A stretch of DNA of 64,000 nt from Diphasiastrum complanatum (GCA_029204225.1 CM055092.1:11001806-11065805); one strand, 5' to 3'; positions 34,927-46,240 are shown, counted from the first letter of the stretch. Notes: generated by a model from the sequence alone, not told the origin. Program-made: numbers and translations.

Positions 34927-35522
34927 TGGTATCAGAGCTCCATGCTTTGAAGAGGTGAGGGTGTATACATCAGATCATCAGTGTTTTTGCTTGCAAGAAC
35001 TCGGATTTTGGAGAAGGATTATTGGAGAGTAGAATGTGTTGCTTTTATTTTTAAATCCATTTGATTTGTTTTTAGAAGAGTTTTAGGCAATCATAGAGTT
35101 TGAGAGGGTACTCAACTCATGGGATATGCCAAAGTGAGCACACATCTGTCTTTTTCACCATTTTCATCATTTTTCACTGTCAATCAAGTAGAATTGGATA
35201 GAAGTGAGTGTTCTGAGGTCTTAGACTTTTCATTTCACACATATTACTGTGTTTGAGTTGAAAGTAAGTTCCTAGAGAGTTTATCAGTACATTGAAACTC
35301 GTGGGAGAGATAGACTTCTTGCTTGCATGTGCTTGTTCTTTTGTGACTGAAGCAAGATCCAAATTCAAGATACATTGATCTTTTGTATTGAGAATTTGTT
35401 CTCACATCTGTTGCTAGATTTCATAGGGTGGATCAACATCTGTGTTAGATCCTAGATTGAGATAGCAAGCAAAATCCTTTCAACTCCATTTTTTATCATT
35501 ACTAGAATTTCTCACCAAGAAG
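34927..35522 (+). other. Copia primer-binding site and leader
   Basis: TGGTATCAGAGC at 34927-34938, then a ~580-bp leader to the gag ATG at 35523. Confidence 0.75.
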
Positions 35523-36552
35523 ATGTCTTCATCTGGTTCACATTTCTTAGAGCAGTGAGAGATTAACATCTTCCAATTATGCAATGTGGAAGATCAAAAT
35601 GGAATCATTGTTGATTCTACAGGATGTAATGGATATTGTGAGTGGAGCTGAAGAAGAACCTGTTGCACCTAATGAAGCTGCAGCATTCCACAAAAGAACC
35701 AGAATTGCCCATCATTTTATAAAAATGAATGTTACAAATGAAGTGTTAAGAGAGATCAATACATGCACCACTGCCAAGGAAGCTTGGGATACTCTAAAAA
35801 CAATCTATGAAATCAAAAATACTTCTAGATTGCTTACACTTGGAAACCAAATATTTCTAAGTTATCGAAGAGTAGATGAGAGTGCTTCATCATATGTCAT
35901 GAGAGTTAAGGATCTTCATCAAGAGTTAGATGGTATTAGTGATGCTCTTAAGAACACTGAACTTGTTCAAGTAGTCCTAAATGGACTTAGAGATGAGTAT
36001 AACAATATCGTGCAGACTTATGTTGTCAGAGAGGATCTTCCATCCTTGGAGACAATGCAAGGTGTTCTCATTGCTGAAGAAAGCAGGCAAGAAAACAAGA
36101 TGCTGAGGATCAACAGACTTTCATTGAAAGATGGTGGAGATGACAAAGCACTCTTCATCATAGACAAGTCAAGAGGCAACGGCAAAGGACAACAACACTT
36201 CAAGAAGGATAAAGCCAAAGAAGGTGGTGAGGATCAGTCCTCACAAGGTGAAACATCCAGTGGCAAGAAGAAGCTGTCAAAGAACAAGTGTTTTTTCTAT
36301 GGAAAGAAAGGACACTATAAATTTGGTTTCTTGGGTATTCCAACATTAGTAGTTGAACATACCATACCTTTAGTACCTGATGCAGTTCCAAAGGTTACAA
36401 AGTTCTATCGCTGTAATCCTAATGTTGCGGACTTGATAAAGAAAGAGCTACAGAGATTGCTTAATGCCAATTTCATTTATGAGATCGAGCATACCGAATG
36501 GATTTCAACAATTGTTATTGTTCCCACGGATGTCAAGAGATTTATATATTAA
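35523..36552 (+). pseudogene. chimeric Copia gag / Gypsy RT ORF
   Basis: gag begins at ATG 35523 (MSSSGSHFLE), suffers a 1-nt frameshift within ~15 codons, then is open from 35584. Copia gag (UBN2-type) features: YAMWKIKMESLL, AKEAWDTLKTIY, NELVQVVLNGL-type segment, and a broken knuckle CFFYGKKGHYK (second Cys to Tyr, last Cys lost). Near 36320, without a stop, the frame passes into the N-terminal part of a Ty3/Gypsy RT: HTIPLVPDAVPKVTKFYRCN and FIYEIEHTEWISTIVIVP, homologous to 60215-60405. It ends at 36552 before the RT palm. It is therefore a fusion of two retroelement superfamilies, most likely by recombination or insertion. Confidence 0.8.
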
Positions 36553-37495
36553 CACTATAGATAATCGTCAAGTATGAAATATCTTGTCCTTGGATGATTA
36601 CTAGAAAATACCTTGTATTATTCCAAGTAGATCTAACCAAACACCTACAAACATTGATGGTTGTAGGCTTGTAAGATATGTAATTTATTCACTCAACGAA
36701 AACTCCCATACTCAGATTTCAAAAGAGGTCAAGAACAACCCAACATTGGTATGGCCACTTACTTTCAACCTCACAAGTCTACAGTTGATACTCATCGTGA
36801 ACTTAATAAATCTATTTTAATGGCAAATTGCAATGTGAGGCTTACCATTAACCATATGTAGAGTTTGGAGGCATCATATGATGGTGTCAAGAGGTGTTAC
36901 ACTTATAGCTTTTGAGGCATTCACTACCCCTGTGTGAGTCTAATCTTGGTCGATGAGGGTTTTGATGACTTTGGCATCCTTAAGGGTGGGCCTACACTCT
37001 ATCAACCTTAGATGAGGGCTATGAGGGATCCACCATGCTTTGCAGAGTAATTGATAGCAATCATGTTGCTCCAAAGCATTGTAAAACGTGGTGAATGGTG
37101 GAACACGATCTGTCCACTATGTTATGACATCCACATTAACTCCTAGGGAGTGGCTGTTGCGAATTTGTTGAGGGCACAGCCTCTATAGCAAAATGATATG
37201 CTCCTTCAATTGAGCTTGGGGTAGCACTTAGAGTATGGTATCTCCGAGATACAAGCAACTAGATTCTAATATCACAAACTTAATCTTGGCATTTTGACAT
37301 AGGAAATTGAGGCACCTCCTTAAGCAAAATGCGGTTTTCTTCAAAACAAATTTTTATACATACACCTTCCATGCACTAGAAGGTGCATGTATACCTTTTA
37401 ACTTTTATCATGCACCTTTGTGTAAAAATTTATGGCAAGTTCAAAAAAAAAAAAAATCTTGTCAACGAAAGCCCCTTCCGCCCAATTCTCTCCAC
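36553..37495. other. no recognisable gene
   Basis: Short stop-rich stretches only. An A-run at 37443-37456 precedes the MITE-like element. Confidence 0.5.
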
Positions 37496-37874
37496 CATTA
37501 GAGGAGTTCTAAATCCAAAAAAAGACCCTTTGTTAAGATTCTTTTTATATTTTTTCTCAATTTTTTTTTACACATGGACCAATCAAAACACTCAAATTTG
37601 AAATCTACGTAACGTAACCTTTTGAGTCGACATTTTGATTCCACACTAAAAATGGCATAACTTTTTAGTGGTAAGTCCGAATTTAGCAAAGTTTGGTGCA
37701 TTGGAAAGCGCTCAACAAGGGCTTTCCAATGATATGTTACATGACATACTTCTGAGTTATGATTAAAAAGCTATGGCAAATCAAAAGTATTAGTGTTATA
37801 ATATTTTAATAATATAAACTACATCTTGCACGAATTTTTAAAGGGTCTTTTTGAAGCTCAAAACTCCTCTAATG
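37496..37874. mobile_element. MITE-like element with imperfect terminal inverted repeats
   Basis: The left end CATTAGAGGAGTT (37496-37508) is repeated inverted at the right end (to 37874), and the TIR continues imperfectly to GACCCTTT, about 35 bp each. The element is 379 bp and non-coding. A perfect 10-bp hairpin (ATTGGAAAGC / GCTTTCCAAT, 37700-37730) lies near its centre. No clear target duplication was found. Confidence 0.5.
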
Positions 37875-37987
37875 CTCACCTGACATTACATCGTGGAAGG
37901 CCTGAGGGCCTGCATGGAAGGCCCTCGGACGGGTCCTTCCACCCCAAGTAATAACCTATATGTCTTTGGCTACCACTTGTAGAACAA

Positions 37988-38130
37988 AATACTTATTATT
38001 AGAGAGGAGTATATTCCTCTGTTGGACTCAGGTTGCACAGAGAGGACCACACCTTTAGAATAGAATGCTTATTATTAGAGAGGAGTATATTTCTTTGTTG
38101 GACTTAGGTTGCAGGGAGGACCGCGTGACC
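37988..38130 (+). repeat. tandem duplication, 76-bp period
   Basis: The words CTTATTATTAGAGAGGAGTA and TTGGACT(C/T)AGGTTGCA occur twice, 76 bp apart (37992 and 38068). Confidence 0.8.
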
Positions 38131-38890
38131 ACCATCCAACGACGTAGAATCATTCATCCTTAATTATTACGTATAGTAAAATATTTGAAGACTAATTGTT
38201 CGTTGGATGAGGGATTTGCCTTGGTTGTCCACCCTTATTCTAGTGAAGTTCATAAATAAGATCTTTCTATTATTAAAAACTTAAAAAGAATCATGTTGGC
38301 ATTTTACTAAGTGCATTATAGCACGCAAATAACTTCATTTCCATAGAAATTATGGTTTTAGCTTTGTGTGTGAGTTCTTTTATGAAAAAACAGTAGAATA
38401 AAATGTAAAGTAGACTATCATTTCAGAAAGCTAACATGTGGCAAATTCTGCAAAGGTCAAAGATTTTCAAAAAAAGAGATGGATATTCTGTTTTTTAAGG
38501 TGCCCAAAAAAGGGCATAACAAAGAGCAAGTATCCATTACGACAACAGAAAAGCCCAAGCTCAAAGCCGGCCTGAGCAGCAAACATGAATTGTTGGACAA
38601 GGAAGGAAGAAAGTGCGAGACTTCCTTAAGCATGTGAACGTGGGCGATTCCTTCAAGGAAGCAAGAGCGAAAGCCTATCTGTGGCCTACATACCTGCAGG
38701 CTATAAGAAGCAAGCTGGCTGTTTAAATTGAGCAAGCGTAGTGTACTCACTTCGTTCAGCCTCTTATATCTCTCTCGCTCTCTGGGTCTCACTCACTCCT
38801 TTATCGGTCATCAGCAGAATTAAGTGATCAGGTGCTTCTACTTTATTGGGCAGGTGTCTCTCTTTCTTTCCCTCTCTTGTAGACCATCTT
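38131..38890. other. non-coding DNA up to the right duplication arm
   Basis: No convincing gene. The 111-codon minus frame at 38457-38792 has no recognisable domain. A CTCTCTCGCTCTCTGGGTCTC pyrimidine patch lies near 38771. Confidence 0.4.
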
Positions 38891-39004
38891 TTTGTGATGT
38901 ACTGCTAAACTCAAACTAAAATAATGAGCAATGCAATTTGAGAGTTGTGACAATAATTATCTGTGGTGATGCTGATTTCCGCTGCTTTTAATTCTCGTGA
39001 CTTG

Positions 39005-39010
39005 TATATA
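39005..39010 (+). promoter_or_regulatory. TATA box of germin-like gene
   Basis: TATATA, followed by a GA-rich stretch; predicted transcription start ~30 nt downstream (about 39035), 120 nt before the ATG. Duplicated at 6727-6732. Confidence 0.55.
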
Positions 39011-39056
39011 TGAACGAGAGAGAGCGAGTGTCAAATTTTCAAATTCACGTCCTGTC

Positions 39057-39138
39057 GTAAGAAGCTTGCGTTTTTCTTCCAAGTTTCTGGGCTACTTTTT
39101 AATTCTTAACGATTGATTCTCAGACCTTTGAATTTCAG
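39057..39138 (+). other. candidate 5'-UTR intron
   Basis: GTAAGA donor at 39057 and TTTCAG acceptor ending at 39138 would excise 82 nt just upstream of the ATG. This is inferred only from splice-site words. Confidence 0.3.
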
Positions 39139-39154
39139 GTGTAAAACGCTAGCC

Positions 39155-39784
39155 ATGGGTATAACGCCAGGCATGCTGATCTTGCTCGCGACTGCTACGC
39201 TGATGCTTGGCAGTTATAAGGTGCTGGCGTTAGATCCACCTCCGCTGGAGGACTTCCACGTGCCCACGGGCATTGATCCAAAGATTGCAACTGCAGAAAA
39301 CTTCACCTTTAGAGGTTTGGGAGTAGTAACACCTCCTGTTGCTGGAGAGTTCGTTATAGCTGCTGTAAGCTTTGAAAACTTCTCGATATTGAAAGGAGGA
39401 TCAGTTTCTGCTGCGCTGTTCAACTATGGGCCTGGTTCCGTTAACGGTCTCCACAATCACCCCCGAGCTTCAGAATTACTGTACGTGCTGTCGGGCCGAC
39501 TAGACGTAGGAGTTGTGGACACGACGAACAAACTCTTTAACACAACACTGGGGGCAGGCGAAATTTTCTTCTTTCCACAGGGTTTGCCGCATTATCAGTC
39601 AAATCCGAGTACAACTGACGCTGCCGCAGCGCTTGCTAGCTTTTCCAGCTCCAATCCAGGACTTGTACTCGCTGCGCCATCGCTGTTCCGGTCTGGAATT
39701 CCAACGGATGTGCTGGTGAAGACATTCGGTGTATCTGAGATCACAATATCTCAGCTGAAAACCCCTTACCGTCCGCACTTTTGA
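39155..39784 (+). CDS. germin-like protein (secreted cupin)
   Basis: 209 residues. ATG 39155 sits in a GCCATGG context; an in-frame open extension upstream to 39113 lacks an ATG. Residues ~1-28 form a signal peptide with a hydrophobic LILLATATLMLG core, so the protein should be apoplastic. Cupin motif 1 is GLHNHPRASELLYVLSG, with both His and the Glu of the metal site; motif 2 is GEIFFFPQGLPHYQSN, with Pro, Gly, His and Asn in place. Together these give the four Mn ligands (3 His, 1 Glu) of germins, which include oxalate oxidases, superoxide dismutases and receptors; the activity here is unknown. It lacks the conserved N-terminal Cys pair: EDFHVP replaces the usual DFC element. It ends TPYRPHF. 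The only apparently intact gene in the window; twin pseudogene at 5955-6582. Confidence 0.93.
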   Translation: MGITPGMLILLATATLMLGSYKVLALDPPPLEDFHVPTGIDPKIATAENFTFRGLGVVTPPVAGEFVIAAVSFENFSILKGGSVSAALFNYGPGSVNGLHNHPRASELLYVLSGRLDVGVVDTTNKLFNTTLGAGEIFFFPQGLPHYQSNPSTTDAAAALASFSSSNPGLVLAAPSLFRSGIPTDVLVKTFGVSEITISQLKTPYRPHF

Positions 39785-39901
39785 AAGTGAGTGGGATCCC
39801 GGAGTAGTGTCCTTCCTCGTAAAGTGCGTTGACCACTGGTTGATTTCAAATTTGACCTGCGAGTCGACCGTTTCAAATTTCAAAAGAATGTAGCAATTTT
39901 C

Positions 39902-39907
39902 AATAAA
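39902..39907 (+). terminator. polyadenylation signal of germin-like gene
   Basis: AATAAA, 118 nt after the stop codon; also present in the left arm. Confidence 0.5.
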
Positions 39908-40787
39908 AAGTCGAAAAAAGCAATAATGTTGAGGAATGGGAGGAAAAGAGCTGATTCTTAAACTTGAAGAAAGAGCAGAGCGCAAGAGAACTGTGTAGGA
40001 GTAACATCCTTTGCATGGATTGCACTATGTAATTTGAGGAAGATGACTAAGTCTTACCTATGTAGTCTCCATTTAGTAGAACTTGATTATAGTTTGATAG
40101 TTAACTTTGTTCCATTTATGTAATCTTCGAAACCTGAATAAGAAATGCTCTTCGTCTGAGCATCTACGGTTAGTCCCTACATCACAATGATTGTCTACTT
40201 TTGAGGTGACCTTATTTTCAATATAGTGTATGCATATAAGAATAGACATAATCTAACATCCACAAAAAAAAGAGGTATTATCTCTTCTCTCTATCCACTC
40301 TAATATCCTTGTTGCTAGTAATGAATCCTTCTTAAAGTTCTCTTTGCAAGTTCCAATCCATTTTTTGTTATCATCCTCTCCTTCTATATGGTATTGATCA
40401 CATGATATACTCTCATTTGCACTAAAATTGGATAGGATAATGTATAAGAGCGTCATTGATTGTTTGGAAATTATCAAGAGATCCTATGCATGAACACAAG
40501 AGTTCTAGTCGGCTCACCACTTAATGTAGGACAACAAGACGCAATCTTGGGTGAGTTAACCATAAGTATAAACCCATAGCTGGAGAACTAAAAGGATGAA
40601 TTCATATCTTTTTTTTTCAGCTAGATATTCATAGAATATTATGGACCTCTATACATCTACTTACTAGGTCTATGTACAATGGTCTTCCCAAAGCGGTTGT
40701 AAAGTACATACATTGTTTAGATTGACAACCCAAGGGACTTGAATGTAAGTTAACATAAGAGTATTTCAAATAAATAGTCATGTAAAT

Positions 40788-41481
40788 TGTGAAAGTACTG
40801 TACTTTAGGACCATAAATGGATCTACAAAAGATCCACAAGAGTGATTGGATGCTTGCTTAACAATCTATCAAAAAACTAGTCATCAAAAAGTTGATCTAG
40901 ATTGGCAATTTGACAAACAACAAGCATTAACAATCAAAAGCATTGATCAACATTGAAATCCGAGTCCAAACGTGTGTACTACAGGCTGTAGTACGGCCTT
41001 CAACCTGAGAAACAAGTAGAAATTGATTTGGTTTCATTTGGATCACAAAAACTCAGTGTACATAGTGAACTAGCTTGAGATTGCCAATGAGCTCCAAAAA
41101 TTTTCTATCTTCTCACTATGGAGAGAGGGAATACATATCAAATTCGACTTCCTTCTTGAAGTTAGGTGGATTTCCAGCATGTAATAAGGAAGTTAACTCT
41201 TGACCTAAAATGAAACCTTAGTCTATTTCCTAGAGTTATGCTTGGTAGGTAGCTAGTTGGTCAAATTTTCACCTTAAACTTAGGTGTAGGTCCTATAAAG
41301 TAGGGATGACCACCAAATAGACATGACCAACTCTCTTGACTTGACCTAACCTACATTAGGATGGGTTTCCCACGTGGCATCATGGCCTCACAAGTGTGGG
41401 ACCCACTTGGGTACACAATTTACACTATTCTACATGGTTTTTGATCAAGCTAGATTTGCCAATTTTTGGCAATTCTTCACA
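40788..41481 (-). repeat. Copia 3' LTR
   Basis: On the plus strand TGTGAAAGTACTG...CAATTCTTCACA. It is preceded on the element's strand by the polypurine tract TTTGAGGAG (41482-41490). Confidence 0.95.
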
Positions 41482-41689
41482 CTCCTCAAATTTAGCTTGA
41501 TCTATCTACAACTCTCTTGCTAGATGAATGAATGCTTTTAGAAGTGTCTAAAAAATCCAGCTACAAACAAGGAACTTTTGAGACTCCAATAGAGAATGAT
41601 GTCCATGAAGGATCTTTCACCGCCTCTTAAAGGATCTCTTACAAGATGTTCCACAAATGTGTCTATATACATGTAGCACACTTCAAAAA

Positions 41690-42820
41690 CTATACATCAT
41701 GCCAAGCCATGGATTCCAAGGCATTTTGTGCACTTGAAGATACATCAATAAAACTATTAAGTGCATACATAATGTTGCCAAAGACAACTTGCCTTGCTTG
41801 ATCCATATGATTGAGCCTAGATGGCTCCATCTTGATACTCAAGGTTCTTCTTGGAGTCCTTGGGTCTTGAGCTTGCTCCTCCACTTGACTTGACTCCAAA
41901 AAATCAATGAATTGAATAAGGTGTTGATCCAAAGGTGCTTCTTCAAGTTTACAAATCTTCCACTCTTGAAAGATCACATTTTCACCATTGACAAACTCTT
42001 TGGTTGAAAACAAGTAATTTCTACAATCTCTACTTGAAGAGCAAAACACTACCATTATTCCTATCATTTAAATATGATAATCTTTGGTCCTTACATTGGA
42101 ATGATCATGCTCAAAGCATGTGGACCCAAAGATTTTCAATACAAATGATGTTTCATCTTTTATGACACTATTCAAACTATTACAAAAATAGTTATCCAAT
42201 GAAATTGCCTTATCAACAACAAATGGAGATTTGAAAGCATCTAATTTCATTGTCTTGTCATAAAGAGTACTAAACACCATAGATCTTAAAGATAAGCAAC
42301 AAGTCACTCCATGTCTACTAATACAATCCAGCAAGTACTCAAAGATAGTAGACTCTCCAATGCTCACCATCCTTGCAAGATGCACACTTGAATGGAAAAT
42401 TTGCATGCAATTTGATGACTCGGCCATTGTCATTGAGGACTCTCTTGGAACTCTCATGCTTTGGGGCCGATCCTCAAGATCTTCCTCCTTTTGATGCTCC
42501 TCCTCAATGCAAGCAAGATCACACTTTGCCAAGATCTCCTCTTGAGTGATCTCCTCCTTTGCCAAGCTCATTCTTTCAAAAGCAACACTAGCTTCCAACT
42601 TAAACAATCTTCCATGCTTAAATCCCTTTGCAATGCAAACATCATTCTTCAAGATGAAACAAACACCATGCTTAAAGTGGACATCCAAACCACTTTCTAA
42701 GAGTAAACCAACACTAAGCATATTCTCGGTGATTGATGGTACATAAAGGACATTTTCTAGATCCATGCATTTTGAGGATTCTAGACACAAAGAAATGGTG
42801 CCAACACCATCATCCTGCAC
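41690..42820 (-). pseudogene. Copia pol remnant (protease end, scrambled integrase pieces)
   Basis: Continues from the protease by a frame change. It starts with the GAG-pre-integrase-type segment LENVLYVPSITENMLSVGLL. After an acidic linker, weak integrase-like words appear: FGSTCFEHDHSNVRTKD (compare the FGS-CFVH-type segment near the integrase end) and NYLFSTKEFVNGENVIF (compare the C-terminal FxxxRDVxF-type segment). The catalytic integrase core, RT and RNase H are absent. Two frames, 250 and 125 codons, are separated by one stop at 42068-42070. Long open frames suggest recent origin from an already deleted template. Confidence 0.6.
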
Positions 42821-43869
42821 TCTTCATCATTTGCAGTAAAGACAAAATTTTTAGCATCATTGAAAGAGTGTAAGGTTGAGAAAAAGTCCTTTTCACAAGA
42901 CATGTGGGAGCTAGCCCCACTATCGATCCACCAATTGTCTCTTGAATTGCTATTGCTTGTTGGTGAGGATGTAGATGCCATCAAGAATACATCTACTTCA
43001 TCCTCCTCCTCCTCCTTTGCAAGGTTTCCTTGTTTGTCCTCCTCCACTTGTGCTCTTAGCAACTTGTAGCATTCAGATGCATAATGCCCCTTCTTTCCAC
43101 AAAAGAAGCATTTTTGCTTTGACTTGTCCTTTGAGCTTGATGCATCATCCTCTTCTTTGGCCTCCTTTGGATGCTTCTTCTTTCCATTGGTCTTCTTGTT
43201 GCCCTTGAATGAGAAATTGGATTTCTCATCACCATCCTGCAAAGACAAGGAACTCATCCTAGATTTTGCATGGAGCATCCTACACTCTTCAGCCACTAAT
43301 ACACTGTGAGGTTTTTCTATAGTTGGCAAAGTGTCTTGGATGGCAAAACTTTAAACCAAATTTGCAAAGTCATCTCCTAGACCATTAAGGACAATTTGTA
43401 CAAGCTCTCCATCATGAATCTTCTCTCCAATGGAAGCCAACTCCCTATTTAGAGACTTGATTCTAAGTACATAATCCTGTGCACTCTTCTCACTTCTCTT
43501 CATGCTTTGCAAAATCTGATTTCTAAGCACGAGTACTCTTGAAGTGTTACTAGATTCATAGATTGATTTTAAAGACTCCCAAGCCTCTTTAGCACTAGTA
43601 CATGCTGATACTTCTCTCAACAAATCATTGCTCACATTCATCTTCACACAATGAAGTGCAAGCCTAGATCTCTTTTTGTATCTAGCTAACTCTTGTGCAC
43701 CTAGAGGTTCATCTTCATCTTCAATCAAGAACTCATGAAGGTCTTGGAGCACCAAGAGTGACTCTATCTTAACCTCCCAAATAGCATAATTTGTAGAATT
43801 CAATCTCTCACTAGCTTCTAGAAGGTATGCTCCAGCAGATCCCATCTTACTAGTGACTTCTACAAACAA
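42781..43869 (-). pseudogene. Copia gag and protease start
   Basis: gag begins at 43869 (MFVEVTSKMGSAGAYLLEAS) with UBN2-type features: NYAIWEVKIESLLVLQD, AKEAWESLKSIYE and ELVQIVLNGLGDDFANLV. A stop near 43351 separates the front from the rest, which holds a complete CCHC knuckle CFFCGKKGHYASEC near 43100, an acidic linker and the aspartic protease motif WWIDSGASSHM near 42915. Gag packages element RNA. Most catalytic and zinc residues are intact, so this is close to functional apart from the stop. Confidence 0.85.
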
Positions 43870-44635
43870 GAAATAGATTTGATTGACTTGAAACTCACAA
43901 AGGTCTCACACTTGCAGTGTTTCACTCAAATTTGATTTCTAATCCAACAAATGGACTTATAATCATAGTTCTATCACTCCCTCACAAAGCTGGAATGAAG
44001 ATAAGATGAAGTGAAAACTACTTTCAAACAAATCTTGCCAAGAAATGAATTTGATTGTCTCTAGAAACTCACTAAGGTCTCTCTCTTGTAGTTTTTCACT
44101 CAAATTAGATTTCTAATCCAACAAATGGACTTATAATCTCAGTTCTAGCACTCCTCACAAAGTTGGAATGAAGATAAGATGATGTGAAATCTACTTACAA
44201 TCAAATCTTGCCAATTTTGGCTATTTTTGGACAAAAAAATGACTTAATCTCTTTCTTCCTTCTTGGTGTACTTTCAAGACCTGTTTTTAACCTTAATAGG
44301 ACTTGAACTCAGACTAGATTAATTAGATTCCATGAAACAATTCAAATCTAATCAATGGCAAATGATCTTGGTAGATTATCCTAGGATTTCCACCAAAAAT
44401 TACACCAACAGCTCACAAATTGAATTTTTTTGGATCAAATGAACACCATGCATTAAATGCAGGTTCAGAGGTGCCCACACATGTGGAAAGTATAGATTTG
44501 GACCCCTACCAAGTTTGGGATCAAATCTCCTCACCAAAATCAAGATTCTAGCTTGCCCTCTCAATACTAGCTTTTAGCACCAAAACTTGCTAAAAATGGA
44601 TTTGCATTAGATCAATGGCTTATGCTCTTGTACTT

Positions 44636-44648
44636 GGCTCTGATACCA
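44636..44648 (-). other. Copia primer-binding site
   Basis: TGGTATCAGAGCC on the minus strand, directly after the 5' LTR end at 44649. Confidence 0.9.
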
Positions 44649-45342
44649 TGTGAAAGTACTATACTTTAGGACCATAAATGGATTTACAAAAGATCCACAA
44701 GAGTGATTGGATGCTTGCTTAACAATCTATCAAAAAACTAGTCATCAAAAAGTTGATCTAGATTGGCAATTTGACAAACAACAAGCATTAACAATCAAAA
44801 GCATTGATCAACATTGAAATCCGAGCCCAAACGTGTGTACTACAGGCTGTAGTACGGCCTTCAACCTGAGAAACAAGTAGAAATTGATTTGGTTTCATTT
44901 GGATCACAAAAACTCAGTGTACATAGTGAACTAGCTTGAGATTGCCAATGAGCTCCAAAAATTTTCTATCTTCTCACTATGGAGAGAGGGAATACATACC
45001 AAATTCGACTTCCTTCTTGAAGTTAGGTGGATTTCCAGCATGTAATAAGGAAGTTAACTCTTGACCTAAAATGAAACCCTAGTCTATTTCCTAGAGTTAT
45101 GCTTGGTAGGTGGCTAGTTGGTCAAATTTTCACCTTAAACTTAGGTGTAGGTCCTATAAAGTAGGGATGACCACCAAATAGACATGACCAACATTCTTGA
45201 CTTGACCTAACCTACATTAGGATGGGTTTCCCACGTGGAATCATGGCCTCACATGTGTGGGACCCACTTGGGTACACAATTTACACTATTCTACATGGTT
45301 TTTGATCAAGCTAGATTTGCCAATTTTTGGCAATTCTTCACA
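44649..45342 (-). repeat. Copia 5' LTR
   Basis: Near-identical to 40788-41481; differences seen include G/A at the 13th base, CTC/TTC-type changes and one in the ACCAAC(A/T) word near 45190. Confidence 0.95.
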
Positions 45343-45444
45343 TAAACAAGGCATGTGAGTGGGGATTTCTTAATCACCTCTCGTATTTCAACATTCTAGA
45401 TAGCTTCTCAAGAGTGAACCTACAAGGTTACTCTAGTAACAATC

Positions 45445-46240
45445 TCAAAACTACATGCACACCATCAACAATTGAGAATAGCACAAAGTTAATTATAGGC
45501 TCTCAAGTTTATAGCTCTAGAAAACCAAGAAAAATTTGACAAACAACCACTTGGTTTGAACAAGTCTTTGGCCACTTCTTCTACTACTACCACTAATTAA
45601 GAGTGTACATGATTACAATTAAACACTATGGATAGATTTAATAACGTTTTATAAAAAAAAGACCTTCCTTTGAATGCATTGGCCTTGGATTGAAGCTCAA
45701 TATTAAATGGCCTAACCAATCAAAATATTGACAAGCCTTATATAATCATATCTTTCATGCTTGCTACAATTATACAAGCGGTTAACAATCAACCATGAGT
45801 AGCAATAATTTTTTACAATAGAGATATCTTTGCTACTATAATTTAAAAAAAAATAAATGTTCAATTTGTGAATGTTGTAAGTTTTAAAGGTGGCAATTTC
45901 TATATGTTTGGTTGAATTTTAAAAAAATCGCAAAGCAATGTTGCCAAGATTCTTGAACACTAAACACCAAACCAGGAAAAGAAGTTTTAGTTAAAATAGC
46001 AATGATCGACTTATACAGTGCTTTCTTATTTCGACGACACCACATGTGCTTAGTTCTAGAGTTATCGGGCCATCTTTCTTTTACAAGCCCTTTGAGTGCT
46101 TTTAAGCAACTTATCTTTGTACTTACTTATTAGTTGAATATACAGTTTGTTGAGAGCAATTCTGTTGTCTTGTCTTGTTGCACTTGACGTTGTGTTGTGG
46201 TGATTGATCCGGTCGGGTGTTTAAACTATGTTTCTTAACT
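45445..46240 (+). other. flank and probable Copia LTR end
   Basis: Beyond the duplication the sequence is non-coding. Its last part should hold the 5' LTR of the Copia element whose primer-binding site is at 46241, but no LTR start or partner was found. Confidence 0.4.

Larger units (their letters stand above)
40788..45342 (-). mobile_element. complete but non-autonomous Ty1/Copia element
   Basis: 4,555 bp, minus strand. LTRs at 40788-41481 and 44649-45342 are both 694 bp with only a handful of differences. Target duplication TAAAT (40783-40787) / TAAAC (45343-45347), confirmed by the empty site TGTAAATAAGG in the left arm. The primer-binding site and polypurine tract are in the right places. 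The interior keeps gag and protease plus pieces of the integrase end, but no RT or RNase H, so movement must have relied on enzymes from another element. Confidence 0.95.
38891..45444. repeat. inverted duplication, right arm (split by Copia)
   Basis: Matches the reverse complement of 4852-6846 over 38891-40787 and 45343-45444. The intervening 40788-45342 is an LTR retrotransposon absent from the left arm. Net length without it and one target copy is ~1,994 bp. It contains the intact germin-like gene with its promoter and 3' flank. Confidence 0.92.

Noticed and set aside
39113-39154. Upstream extension of the germin-like frame
   Set aside because: It starts with TTG, has no signal-peptide character, and the ATG at 39155 has a good context and a typical signal peptide; the stretch is more likely leader or intron.
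4852-45444. Whole 40-kb region as one composite transposon bounded by the inverted arms
   Set aside because: The arms contain a germin gene rather than transposon ends, no target duplication was found outside them, and the intervening DNA is a mix of unrelated nested elements.
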